Positions 36,801-48,192 of a stretch of DNA of 64,000 nt are shown piece after piece. Position 1 is the first letter of the stretch. The number at the start of each line of letters is the position of its first letter. The DNA is from Panonychus citri. Lineage: Eukaryota > Arthropoda > Arachnida > Trombidiformes > Tetranychidae. The notes under the pieces are model-generated. The model ran no database searches. It was not told the origin of the DNA and saw nothing but the letters and a program-made list of their open reading frames with translations. The position numbers and the translations under genes are program-made. Where the stretch lies: contig NW_026515495.1 of NCBI RefSeq assembly GCF_014898815.1, positions 496,001 through 560,000 of the forward strand, written 5' to 3'.

Positions 36801-39800
36801 TCTAGATAATGATGATAATTTCATTGAACCTAAAAGTTGCATTAGGTCAAAAAGTTGTTCAAAATAGTTTGGCTGAAGAAGCAGAATTGATGGTAAACGA
36901 TTCTTGGGCGGTGGGGGTAATAATGATGCCGGATCAACGGTATCACGAAGTTTTCGACTTGGTCGTGTTACGCCAATTGACACGTAGACAACTTGATTAT
37001 CTTTAAATCCCATCTCGGAAAGTGTTTTCTCATCAAGATCGTGTGTCAATTCTTGACCTTGAGATAGTAACCTCAATGGACCATCAAAAGAGGCACTAAC
37101 TTGTTTTTCATCTCCACTTGAAGTTGATTTACACTTTTTAACAACCAATTGGAACCAATGATAGATTTCAGCTCGAAGTTCACCAATATAGTCAGATGAA
37201 TACATGTCGAAAACGGTTTTCTCATTAGATGAAGCTGGATGGCAGATAATTTTAATCAATTGTTGACTTGCTCGTGAACTACAATTGTCACAATGACTGA
37301 TAACTGAAACTTCACCGTTTAGGTGGAAAAGTCTTAAATGGTAAGAGAAACGACAGCGAAACGCTTCAAGGTGAGTTTTCAATAGGATTAGAGCTCTTTG
37401 GATGATTGTTAAATTTTTATCCTCATCTTGGGACAATTGGATTGAAGATGTTTTCAGATAATCCATACATTGGTGAACAAATTCTTCCTCTTTTTCCAAA
37501 CCAGAGATTGGTAGATGTACATAATAATTGTTTAAGTTTCTAATTGCTGCCATACTAACATAAGAATTAGATGAAAGTAAAGCGATGTCCCATAATTTCT
37601 TGATTGCAACGTCAGCTGATTCACTCATTTGAGGACGAGTTAGTACAAAGCCAAATAATTGTTGTAAAAGCTCAAGTGTAACCATAGAGAAATTATCAGG
37701 AGTTAGTGTTGGGATTTTCATGGTAAGAATATATTTAAACATATCGGCTCCTAAAGCATGTTGATCGCGAGTTCGAACTTGATTCAATAGCCAACTAAAT
37801 AGTTCATCACTACATTCTTTGTCGGTTGCAATACAATTCCATAAAGTATCAACTTGATCTTTGGATAATTGAAAGGTTTCCGGTGAACCAGCGTAAGAAA
37901 AGATGAAGGTAAGAAATTGTAATCTTGATTGTAGCTCTTCGGTATGGGTATATAATTCATGAGAAGATCCTGATGAATTGGTTGTTGATTTGATTTCCCT
38001 TCTCTTGGTGTAAAGAATAAGATTTGAGAAAAAATATTTCAACATTTGTCTCTCTTTATCTGCCCACAATGTTATCGAATGAGTATCCATGCCTCCTCGA
38101 TATTGTTGAAATGAGATGAACAATTTGGGCAGTAAACGTATTGATACAATGATGGAATAATTTTTTGATAAATTGTCAAGACAACCTTCAATAAATTTCA
38201 TTCTTATCCGTCTATCGGCAATCCAACAGATTAAACTACACAATATTTTTTCACAATCATGAGATAATCCATCAGAAAGTTGACCAATACAATCATCTTG
38301 AAGTAGATCCCATAAAATTGTCTGACCGGATTTACAAACATTATCAATGGTAAATTTTGATAATTCACCATTAGATTCACTATCTTCACTTGGGATAGGT
38401 AAAGGGAGAACGGGAGTAGCCGTGGTTACATCTTCATCTGGTCGGTATTTTGTTCGCTTCTTTTCCGGAAAATTGTGAGGCTGAAGACAAGCGCTAATGG
38501 TTGCTAATTGTGTTGAGGTTGAATTTTTAAGAATCAATTTACGTGATGGATCAAAGAAATCATCAAAATTGTAAAAAGAAGCAGAATCTTCACCATCAAA
38601 ATCAGCCATATTCTTTTGTGATGATTGACTAACTTGTGAACTGTTACTATTATTGTCACTTAAAAGTTTATCATCTTCAGAATTGGACATTACACCAGCC
38701 GATTGATCCGACATAACAGCAGATTTAACCAGATGAGGTAAAAGACCATCATCACCGTCTTCATCTTCATCATCTTCATCCTCTTCATCCTCTTCGTCTT
38801 CTTCCTCTTCTTCTTCTTCTTCATCATCACCAATCTTATTGAGATGAGAAGAGGAACTATGGTTCATAGGGATTATCCTGGAATCTTCCATTTCCAACAC
38901 TAAAGGTGAAGAAGAATCGTTTTTCTTTAAAGGATCAATTGTTGAACGAGACCCTTGAAGAGGAACTGGTTCAATTAGAGTAGAAGATTCATCGTCCGAA
39001 TCCATGGTTCTCTTGTGAACATCTTCTTCCATTTGAGTAACAAAAGGAACATCAGCTTCGATCTTGATGGTGTTAATTATTCGATGTAATGGTCGAAATG
39101 TTGAAAAATTCTTACCATTTGAGTTACCCTCATCAGAGGAACTCTGACTACCACAGCTCGTTTGTTGACTATCGGATGTATGGTTATTTTTAATGTGTTC
39201 TTTAGGCTGAGGTTTGTATTTCATTGTTTGCTCAAAATCATCTTCATCGTCTTCATCACTTCCATCAACACTTGGACTTGAACTGCTTTGATCTCCATGC
39301 CTTTGGTCTAAAGGTGATCCAGGTAATAAAGTAAAAATTGGACTTTTAACCATGGAAAGATCATCTAATGGATTACATTCTCGTATAAAGGCAGGAGGTT
39401 CAGAAAGATTAAGAGATTTAGTCCAGATAATTTTAAGAAGACAAGATGAAATAAGAAGTGTTTGCTCGGTATGATCCTTGGGTTCCAAATTTCTTATTAA
39501 CGAGTAAAGATGTAAAACTGTATCAATATTCATGTTCTTGATTAATGGTATTAAAATATCAAAAACTTGACGACTACAGTGTTTAAGTTGAGCAGAACTC
39601 CAGATAACATCAATGTGTTCCTTTGTTAGGTGAGAGACAACAAAATTTAGAACAATATGACTTTGCTTGATAACTTCAACATGTAAATTTGGACCAAATA
39701 TATGCTCAATGATTTTATTCTTTAAAATCCAATCAGCTAATTCTTCACCATCAGATGGTTTGGCAAGAAATTCAAGTCCATTGTCATTAACTATTCCATT

Positions 39801-40106
39801 TGAAACACCAACAACGTTACCACTATTTCCAGTAACATTACCACCGATACCAATACCAACACCAATACCAACACCTACAGCAGCAGGACCAACACCACCA
39901 CCGCCGCCGCCACCACCACCATCTGATTGACAATAATCATTAAATAGATTAATATAATTGTTAATCTGAGTAATACCGGCCAATCTCATGGTTAATGTAG
40001 AACTGGTAAAGTGTTTAAGAGCCAAGGCCAAACCTTCCTTGTCAATAAGACAATTGGTCTGTTCAAAGGAATCTTTAATGTTGGGAGATCCTTTCAGTTC
40101 CGACAT
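29339..40106 (-). CDS. USP34: Ubiquitin carboxyl-terminal hydrolase 34 / puffyeye-like deubiquitinase
   Basis: Very large USP-family cysteine protease. Exons: 40106-30884, 30752-30648, 30560-30315, 30234-30011, 29914-29798, 29720-29582, 29487-29339; all phases agree; 3400 aa (human USP34 about 3546). The N-terminal helical region starts at the family block FTSSTLTMRLAGITQI, then ADWILKNKIIEHIFGPNL. The catalytic Cys box GLLNLGATCYMAS has Cys1696; the His box NADGGHYYCFIRE has His2033; a zinc-ribbon CxxC (WTCSQCGRKVRAEK) lies between. Long acidic, Ser-rich, Gly-rich and Pro-rich inserts interrupt the conserved blocks. The basic KKRKT near the end resembles a nuclear signal. About 300 N-terminal residues of human USP34 have no match, and no exon for them is seen upstream. 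The family has roles in Wnt signalling and Myc stability. Confidence 0.94.
30771..30822. repeat. (GA)26 microsatellite inside USP34 intron 1
   Basis: A 52-nt GA run; on the gene strand it is (CT)26 and ends 18 nt before the acceptor of the second coding exon (AG at 30754-30753). It makes up 40 percent of the 131-nt intron. Confidence 0.95.
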
Positions 40107-41255
40107 GTTACCTTTACCAACAATTTACCGACACATAAATCACACTCACTCACTCACTCACACTCACACACACACACACACATTCACACATTCACACACT
40201 TACATTCACACCAAAAATATACTCACACACACACAATCGGTATATGGAAATATAATGTGTTGTCTCTTTAAATTGGTTCCAGGATTTAAATGGAATCTCC
40301 AAAGAAGAATAGAAAATTACAAGAAGCTTTAGAAAACCATTGATGACAAGATTTGGGCAACAAATCGACGACTAGCTTAAGTTAAACAATTTAAAGCGAA
40401 AATTATTATTTTATATCAATAAATTTGTTTTTCTCTCTCTCTTGATTATTACTTTTTTTTTCTCTATTCACAAAATAAAAATGAAATTCAATACATCAGA
40501 TGGTCATAACTCTCAACACAACAACACAAGAGAAAAGAAAATGTGGTTCCCTCTATGGTACACAAAACACATTCTCCCAACTGGATTGGCTTTTTTTTCC
40601 TTCACCCGCTCATGTTGATTTACTTTTTTCCTTTTCTTTTTGTTTATCAATTTGTTTTTTCTTCTCTTTTTTGGGTCAATTAAAAGTAATCATATTCTCA
40701 CTTTAACATTTACAATTAAACACTGAGAAGAGAAAATGGCACCGATGATAAATTGTTTTCTATTTTGAAAAGGTTTCTCTTTGTTTTCTCAAAATCAATA
40801 ATTCACTTGAATCAAATGTCTCTTGAAGTTAATCATCGACACGTCGCAATTTGGTTTTTTCTTTCAAGATCACACATTTGGAAAGATCAACTTTTGCTTT
40901 TCATTCTGTTTACTTAATTTATTAATTGGTTTGGTTTAAAATTTAATTTTGATTAGCACAAAGATAAGAGAAAATTATTTTTTCTCATTGTCGGTTGCCA
41001 TTGGTAACCGATTAGGTTGATAAAAAAATGGAATTTTTCAGTTTTGTATTTGGCGCGTTGATCGGTGATTGGTTGGTTTTTTTAAAAAAAATTCTCAAGA
41101 CGGTTAACTTTGTTTCCAATTCAAATTTTTATTTTGTTGACTTTAGATTGACAGTTTTTAATTGATTGTGACTCTAAATTGATTGTTTTTTTATCTTCTA
41201 ATTGATTGGATTTTAGTTTATTTTGTTAATTGTTGATGATCTGTGGGTTAACAAG
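40107..41255. other. Divergent promoter region, USP34 / RACGAP1
   Basis: About 1.15 kb between start codons. It holds a CA/CACT-rich repeat next to USP34 and several short T-rich tracts. No exon for the missing USP34 N-terminus seen on the minus strand. Confidence 0.55.
40139..40236. repeat. CACTCA/CA-rich microsatellite
   Basis: Imperfect array: CACT units, then (CA)n, then CACATT and CACA units, about 100 nt. It starts about 33 nt beyond the USP34 ATG, so it should be in the 5' UTR or core promoter. Confidence 0.85.
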
Positions 41256-42955
41256 ATGACGGAACAAAATTTAACTCTCTCTTTGGTCGCTAATTTTGAT
41301 GATCTGGTCCGTCGTTTGGTTCCTTACAATACCGAGTTAACTGATTTCTCTATTGAGATGGTAAAATTGATCGATCAATTAAATGATCAACTAAATTATG
41401 CTCAAAATGAGGTGAAAACGTGTAAAGAAAAAATGAATCTCTTGGAAATGGAGAATCGACAACTTGATGCCAATCTGAAAAACACTCGGGAAGCTTATAA
41501 AAAGGAAGTCGCCATGAGAGCCTCCATTTGCCGGGAAAGAGATCACAACAATGGATTAAGAACAAAATCGATGAGGTTAACTTTTCTAGTGAATGTCTTT
41601 CTGACAATGATTTTGACAAATCAGAAGATGATTTGGATGAACCAGCTAAGAAGCAAAGAGGTAAAACAATTTGTTGTTACTCAATTTCTCTAAATATACT
41701 TACTAATTTACTTTTAACTGTTTCTTTCAGGTGAGATAAGATTTGCAAGTAATCAGAATTTAATTCCTCCTCCTGTCACTACCACAACCACCACCGTCAC
41801 AATTCAAAGTAAAGGTTAGTGGAATCAAATTTCATCTTGAATTAATTATCCCATTATTAATCTATTTACTTATTTTTTCATCTTCTTTTGTCCCTTTGTT
41901 TAGTTGATTTAAGTAAATACATGAGCAATCCAACTCTTACACCAATAAATGAAAATGCACCAAGACCAGTTCCATTTCCAAACAGTCAAAGTAAAAGTCG
42001 AATTGAGAATAGAGCTCATTCATTTGCTCAGAAAAAGTTATTACGATCCAACGAAACTTGTACTGTTTGTTCAGGAAAATTTGGATTCTATTCCAATTAT
42101 TACCGATGTAATGATTGTCGCTCTTGTGTTCATCTTTATTGTAAAAGTAAACTTCCCGTACCTTGTGTCCCATACGCAACATCCAATCAAGTAGGGAAAA
42201 AAGGTCGACTAATCACCATCGCTGATTTTGTTAATCCAATTGCCAGACCTTGTATTCCTGCTCTAATTATTCACTGTTGCCGTGAGATTGAAAAAAGAGG
42301 CTTAAATGATGTTGGACTTTACAGGATACCCGGAAGTGATTCTGAAATAAAATCAATGGTAGATAAATTTCTCAAATCTAAAAGTGGAGTTCCTCCTTTA
42401 TCAAATTGCGATGTCAATGTATTGACTGGTATGATTAAGAATTTTCTTAATCGTCTGGATGAACCCTTGGTTACCCGAGTTTTATGGAAAGATTTTGTGG
42501 ATGCAGCTAAAATGGAAAACCTCGAAGATCGTATACCTTATATTGCTACTGCCATCTCGGAACTACCTCTCGCTAATAAGCACACATTGGCCTATTTAAT
42601 GATACATTTACAAAAGGTTATCAATTCACCGGTTTGTGCTATGACCAAAGTTAATATTGCACGAGTTCTTGGTCCAACCATAATTGGATTTTCAAGTGCA
42701 ACCGGACCCGTTACCGTTGCTTTATATGCTGAAAATTCATCACAAATAAATACAATGGAAGCACTATTAAGTCTCCCAACAGAATTTTGGGCAAGTTTAA
42801 TTGATGAATCGGAAGTAACTGTACCAACACCAACCTCAGAAGCAGTTAGTAAACGACAATCAATTGGTTCTCGAGTTGTTGGTGGATCTTTACAATCACA
42901 AGTTTTAAATCCAATGACAGATAGAAGACAAAAGAAGCGAACCCTTTTCATGTAA
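41256..42955 (+). CDS. RACGAP1: Rac GTPase-activating protein 1 (MgcRacGAP/tumbleweed), exon 1 with apparent frame change
   Basis: Centralspindlin subunit that stimulates Rho-family GTPases in cytokinesis. Exons 41256-41660, 41731-41814, 41904-42955. Exon 1: MTEQNLTLSLVANFDDLVRR, then a coiled coil (LNYAQNEVKTCKEK, MENRQLDANLKNTREAY). Exon 3: a C1 zinc domain (ETCTVCSGKFGFY, RCNDCRSCVHLYC) and a RhoGAP domain with arginine finger in VGLYRIPGSDSE, plus NFLNRLDEPLVTR and NIARVLGPTIIG. The coiled coil is in one frame up to about 41540, while the family's next block (IDEVNFSSECLSDNDFDKS) is in another frame that alone splices correctly to exon 2. Two extra bases, for example one GA of AGAGA at 41538-41542, would explain it; no plausible intron does. 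Otherwise domains are complete. Stop is 4 nt from the opposing LRR3 stop. Confidence 0.88.
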
Positions 42956-42959
42956 ATGA

Positions 42960-45900
42960 TTAAATACACGGATCATTACAACCAACTTCGGTACCATTAC
43001 TCCAGGCCAATATAACCGATGCTTGATTCGACAAGAAACATTTCGTTTGGTCAAGTAGTTTTGGATGAGACAATGAGCTATTTGTGAATGTCCAGCAAAA
43101 AGTTTCACATTTCAAAGGATTATCTATATAAATAAACAAAGAAAGTAATCAAAACAAAACAAAACAAAACCAACAATAATAATCCAACAAAATACAAAAT
43201 TAATTCATTTTGATTTACACATAACCATTAAATTTTGATAATTGAAAGAAAAATAAAAATGTACATCATCCGAAATTAATAATTAAGCTCAATTAATATT
43301 ACCTTTAATTTTTTGTTTCTTCAAAATACTTAAAAAAAAATCATTATAATTAAAAGATATTCCAAATTCACTAATCAGTGATTTAATTAAATGTCCAAAG
43401 AATTTTGTTCCCCTCTAATTAAAAGTTGTTTCGATTGGATCAATTTCTCACTAATTGTTAATCTTTTAATTTCTTCTCTCAATAATCAAGTATAAAATGA
43501 TTAACTTTTAATTGTATCGTAAAACAGAAAAGTTAATTACCTGCCAAGTCAATTAACGAGAGTAAAAGTGATGAATGAAAGAAATCAACAGGTAATGTGA
43601 GCAATTGATTGTTACGAAGATTTAATTCCTTGAGTGAAGGTAAATTGTTGGTAAAAGAATCGGATAAAGTTTCAATCTTATTGTAACTTAAATCGATTGA
43701 CCAAAGGTCAGGAGCTTCATCGGGTAAGGCCAATCGGGAGAAAGTCGTTAAATGATTATGAGTAATTGTTAGCGATCGAATTGAATTAAGAAAACTCAAT
43801 GCTCCATAACCAATGTTGACAATTCGACAATTAATAAATGATAATGATAATAAATTAGAAGGTAGAAAATCACTTGTAACAACTTTGTGTGAACTTTTCT
43901 CGTAAATTGGATTTAATAGACAATCTTCAAAGTAGATGTGTTTGAAATTGAAATTGGCCCAAGACCAGACAGCGACATTAGATGACCGGACAATGGTCAG
44001 TGATTGATGGACAATTGATTTATCATGAGAACCCTCTTGTCGAGATGAGACATTAAATTGGGCATTTTGAATGATTAGATGATTAAAATTGGTGACAACT
44101 AATGTTTCCTGAATATCATTTGGTGTACCGTTAATTGCTAGTGTGTGGATTGGTAATTGTTTATATTGTTCAAGTTGAGAATCACTGTTACAAATTAAAC
44201 TTATTTTATCTGTTAACAATTTAGAGATTATCGTTATTAGTACTTAGCAGTTAATCAATTGAAATGTCAATCGTTTATATAGTGGACACTGAGAATCAAT
44301 ATTTTCGCCACAAAAATTATATTCAACTTTGGTACTTATCATCAACTAAATCATTCCAAAATTCCACAATTTATTCAATTTATCGAACAGAAAGTCAAAG
44401 AATTTAGAATTTATGTAAATAAAGTTGATAAAATCGACTGATTAATAAATAAACTTACCATGCATGTGAGTCAAAATTTTCGTTGGCCTTCCGGTTCAAT
44501 TTTTAAGGAAAATTTTTTCATTTGATTGTTGCTAAATTGTATTGATTATATAATATAATTTATATTGTTGTCTTGTTGAAGCGAAGACTTTACTTCAAGA
44601 AACCTAATTTTCTAAGGACGAGAACTAAAAAACGGCAATTCAGATCGCTTTGATTTCTTCAGAATAGCCTGAGTTCATTTTTCTTTCGGCAAGCTCTCAT
44701 TTCGTCAGGTCACCGTCAGGAATTTAGTTAAGTAAATCAAAGTGAACCTCACACTTAGCTCTTTAGCTGGACTTTTTTTCGATAACTACAGGGTGATTTT
44801 TTATTAACTCCCGATGTTTGAACGCTCATCACTTTTGATGCAATTGATTTAGAGACTTGATTTTTAGTTTAAACGTAAGCTCAATGTTCAATTTATTTAA
44901 TCAATTTGTTGAGTAGGCATTATTCACAGAACTTCTAGGCCAAAAAAATTAGCGAAAAAACTTTTCCTATCTCGCCATTGCAATTTTTCTGCTCAAATAC
45001 AATAATTGAATAAGGCATAAGATATGTCCAATGTCCGTCAGCTCACTATCTGCAATTTTAGCTGATTTTTTCGGCTTATGATTCGCGGATTATGATTTGA
45101 GAAAATTGATAGAATAAATTAATTGGACCATTCAACCTTCTAATATTTTCTAAGACTTAATGGTGCTGGAAGATACAAAACAGTCCACATTCGACAAAGA
45201 AATCGGAGCAAAAATCAGGCGAAAGAGCTGATTAGCTGTCGACAGTTATCAATAAATTAATTACGTGACGGTTTGATTGTCTCAGGTCCTCCGGGCCTTT
45301 TTTCGCCAAGAGAGGAGATACTGTTTTAGTGAAGACCTAATCTAATTTAAACAAACACAATTAACTTAATTCCCGTGTTTAGCTGTAATCATAAGTCGAG
45401 AAAAATCAGCTTGAAGTGAGATTGTTGAGCCGACGGACATACATATGTATCTTATGCCTTACCGACCTCTGACCTTATCAACTTTTGTACATGTCAACCA
45501 GGTCTATTCGATGATACCAAACACATAACATCTTTACTTACACGGTAAAAACCAAATTGTGATTGTCTCTCTCTCTCTTCTCAGAAGAGTCTTCTGGACT
45601 TCGGTTCATGAACAAGGAGGCCACCTATCACTAAATTCTAGAGCAAAATACGGTTCCAACCATACATGCCTTTGACACCCAAGGTTCTCTTGTTCTTTAC
45701 GAGACTTTAAAGACAAAGGTTTGGGTGGTAACCAGTGTAACTTGTACTCACTTACAAGATCTACACAACCGCACAAAAGCTTTTCTTATAAGGCGACAAA
45801 AAATCGGGAGTTAATAAAAATCACACTTTACTTTCTTTGACCTGCTACAGCGGGTGATCTGATACATACAACTTTAAGAGCGCATAACTTGAGAACCAAA

Positions 45901-46886
45901 AATCATTGGATCACCCAAATTAGACCATGATACTTCTGATTATAAGCGCTATAAAATATTAATAATAATAATAATAATATCTATTCCATTAGAATTCAAT
46001 GTTCGATTTTCCATTAGCACACCCGAACTTTGGCAAAATTTACGTTATTCTTCTTTTTCTTTTTTATTTCTCTTTCTTTTCTTCTCTTTCTTTTTTTGAT
46101 GACCCTTAACCTCGTACCCTACCATGGTACCATGTATCGGGAAATGGTCCACCCTCCCTGTAGACAGTCAACATCAAACTATCGTAAAAAGTTTACGAGG
46201 TGCACTATCAAACGTCTTCTCCGTATACCCTTATGCCTCTTTGCCTTCTAGGAGACCCTCCTACCCCCGAGCCATTCCCATGTCCTAAGAGGGTACCACC
46301 TCGTACAAAGATAATGTACAAGTGTATATCGTTCCAATTAATTTTTCCCCTTTTTCTCTTTCTTTTTTCTCTTGTGTTTGAGGTCAAATTATTAGGTTGA
46401 ATACAAAGTATTGAAGCGGCTCTACTAGGATCAGGTACAATACCAGGTTGATTAATTTTATGATCAAGGTAAATCATTTCATTGACTGAGAATGTACATT
46501 TATGACGACGTAATTTAACATCATTCTGTTTTAAGCGTTGAAGTACTAATCTTAATCTGTAATCGTGCTCTTCTTGAGTTCGTCCAAAGATTATCATATC
46601 GTCAAAATATCGGTTTGAGGTGGGTTTTAGGGTTGACATATCCCTTTGAAAAAATCATTATTTTCAATGGTCAATTTTCAAAACAATTAGATGAAAATTA
46701 ACAACATGATTAAGGTACTTGTTGTTTGTAACTGCAGTTACATTCTGGAAATATTGATTCTCAGTGTATTCACTTACCTTGAAGATAATTATATTCTTGG
46801 CATTGAGAATTATTAAATAGAGATGATTGTTGATCACCGAAACAAATTAACGAGAATAAACATAACGAAGCAATTTCATTGATCAT
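42960..46886 (-). CDS. Secreted leucine-rich-repeat protein, family member LRR3
   Basis: Exons 46886-46778, 44209-43541, 43123-42960 (phases 1 and 1); 313 aa. Signal peptide MINEIASLCLFSLICFG, then a one-Cys linker (NNSQCQEYNYLQ). Exon 2 begins DKISLICNSDSQ, aligned with LRR1 and LRR2, and holds LRRs LWSIDLSYNKIETLS and LKELNLRNNQLLTLP. The Cys cap is NPLKCETFCWTFT, then LLDQTKC. Exon 1 is not obvious as an ORF; it was found by its match to LRR2 and its CAAG|GTAAGT donor. Intron 1 is 2568 nt against 68-89 nt in the paralogues, and the excess is mobile-element DNA. The gene is 16 kb from the tandem pair and inverted. Function unknown; exon 1 assignment good but not certain. Confidence 0.8.
44789..45828 (+). 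mobile_element. Degenerate Tc1/mariner-like DNA transposon
   Basis: Bounded by TA dinucleotides (44787-44788 and 45829-45830). Left end CAGGGTGATTTTTTATTAAC; right end, reverse complement, AAGTGTGATTTTTATTAAC; both continue TCCCGAT, so the terminal inverted repeats are about 26 nt. Near the right end, the plus strand reads a broken transposase-like piece around 45601-45800 (FMNKEATYH, a stop, ILEQNTVPTIHAFDTQGSLV), resembling the MNxxxYxxILExNLxP block of Tc1/mariner enzymes; the catalytic region is not intact. Non-autonomous. It sits in LRR3 intron 1. Confidence 0.66.
45011..45461. repeat. Imperfect inverted repeat nested in the mariner-like element
   Basis: Left arm about 45011-45095 begins TAAGGCATAAGATATGTCC. 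The right arm, about 45378-45461, reads in reverse TAAGGCATAAGATACATATG. They share further blocks (ATGTCCGTC, GCTGATTTTT, CTTATGATT). The unit is about 450 nt with a unique centre: either a foldback element inserted into the older transposon or a rearranged part of it. Confidence 0.6.
45829..46405. other. Unassigned repeat-like DNA in LRR3 intron 1
   Basis: Base composition is less AT-rich than the surroundings (for example 46090-46330), with no intact ORF. It lies between the two mobile-element remnants and is probably part of them. The small ORFs here are not credible proteins. Confidence 0.4.
46406..46639 (-). mobile_element. Ty3/gypsy-type reverse transcriptase fragment
   Basis: Minus-strand reading gives RYFDDMIIFGRTQEEHDYRL, then LRRHKCTFSVNEMIYLDHKI and GIVPDPSRAASI. 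This is the order of the RT palm (catalytic YxDD), the following helix, and the LGH..I..GI.PDP block of Ty3/gypsy elements. Only about 78 codons are recognisable, with no LTR, integrase or RNase H nearby. A dead fragment in LRR3 intron 1. Confidence 0.75.
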
Positions 46887-48192
46887 AATTAACAAGTTAA
46901 TTAACCTTTTCAAAAGGTTTTCGTTAATTAGTTAACTATCAATGAAATGAAATCACAATCACAATCACATAGACACAATTAAAATTGGTTTTGAATTGTT
47001 GGTGTTTGTTGTCGTTGAAAGTTGTCAATTACAATTAACTGAATTCAATTAAATGGTAGAGATGAACAAGAATTTTGTTAATTGTGATTAGATAAGTTTA
47101 TTAATTTGTTTTAATTCTTGGTGTAAATTATCATACATAAATCGTTGAACATGTTAATTATTAGTATGATTAAAAGTTAACTAACTAGATGTTAATGGTT
47201 GTAAAAATAATAGAATCAAATTGTTATCAACTTTGATTAACAATTTAATTATCAGGATGGAATCATAGTCATGGAAATGTTAATTGAAAACATTATTTAC
47301 TTTTAATTGTTTGAGAATTGAAACTAAATTTGATAAACATTGGGAAAGAAAAACAAAACTAATCAATCAATTAAACAGAATCTCAACTGATCGGAACTTG
47401 ATTTAGTTTCCTTGCCGTTAACTTTTTTTTACTATTAATAAATTGATCACAATTAACTTTCCAGAGTTATAATATATAAGTTATGCTTTTAATTGTTGCA
47501 ATAAAATGATTACAACTCTTTTACCAGGCTTTGTGTGAGTAATTAACTGTTAAATTAACTCTATCATCAACTTTTGATAAAGACGAGATGTTAATTCCTG
47601 ATATGGAATCGCTATCAAATTAACAGTTAATTGTCACTATTTACCTTTAATCATTATCTGAATCTTGTGTTTATATTAGTTGGAGACTAAATTATAATAT
47701 CGATGTAATTTTGTTTCACTTTTTCATTGTTAAATTGCTCAAATTAGCGCGACAATTGAGTTGATGATTTAATTTAGAATAGGAAATTATAAGTTGAGAT
47801 TTTTTCTGTCGTTAATGAAACTTAGTGTTCAGTTAATTGTTACAATCTATTGAAAGAAATTAGAATCACGATTGTTTTGTCAATGAGAATCTTAAATGTT
47901 ACCGATTAAATCACAAGGTAGTTGATTGAGTTTCCGTTGGTTGGCTAATCATAATTGTTTTAACAAATTTGAATTCTTTTTGATTCTGTATTTGTTTTTT
48001 TTACAGTAAATTGTTGGTCAATTTAAAAGAGTATCGTAATTACTGCTAATTGGTTTGATTCATTGGTTAGAAATCCGAATCGGATTGGAATAGTCTATCT
48101 CATATAACCACAATGATGGCGTTTCGTTTGGATGTGTGAGTGTTTTAATTGTGTTTGTGGGTCCTGATTCATGTTACAATTTGACGAAATGT
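46887..48192. other. Intergenic, LRR3 promoter side / MFF 3' side
   Basis: AT-rich spacer. Close to the LRR3 ATG is the near-palindrome AACCTTTTCAAAAGGTT (46903-46919). No coding exon found. Confidence 0.55.

Noticed and set aside
39667..39930. Pro-rich plus-strand ORF
   Set aside because: Antisense of the Gly/Val-rich low-complexity insert of USP34.
41508..41560. 53-nt intron to explain the RACGAP1 frame change
   Set aside because: Length is right modulo three, but the donor (GTCGCC) and the acceptor without pyrimidines are poor, and it is shorter than any other intron here.
41350..41619. Minus ORF opposite RACGAP1 exon 1
   Set aside because: Antisense of the coiled-coil coding sequence; no homology or splice support.
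46030..46400. Small plus-strand ORFs in LRR3 intron 1
   Set aside because: T-rich repeat DNA opposite a retroelement fragment; no protein features.
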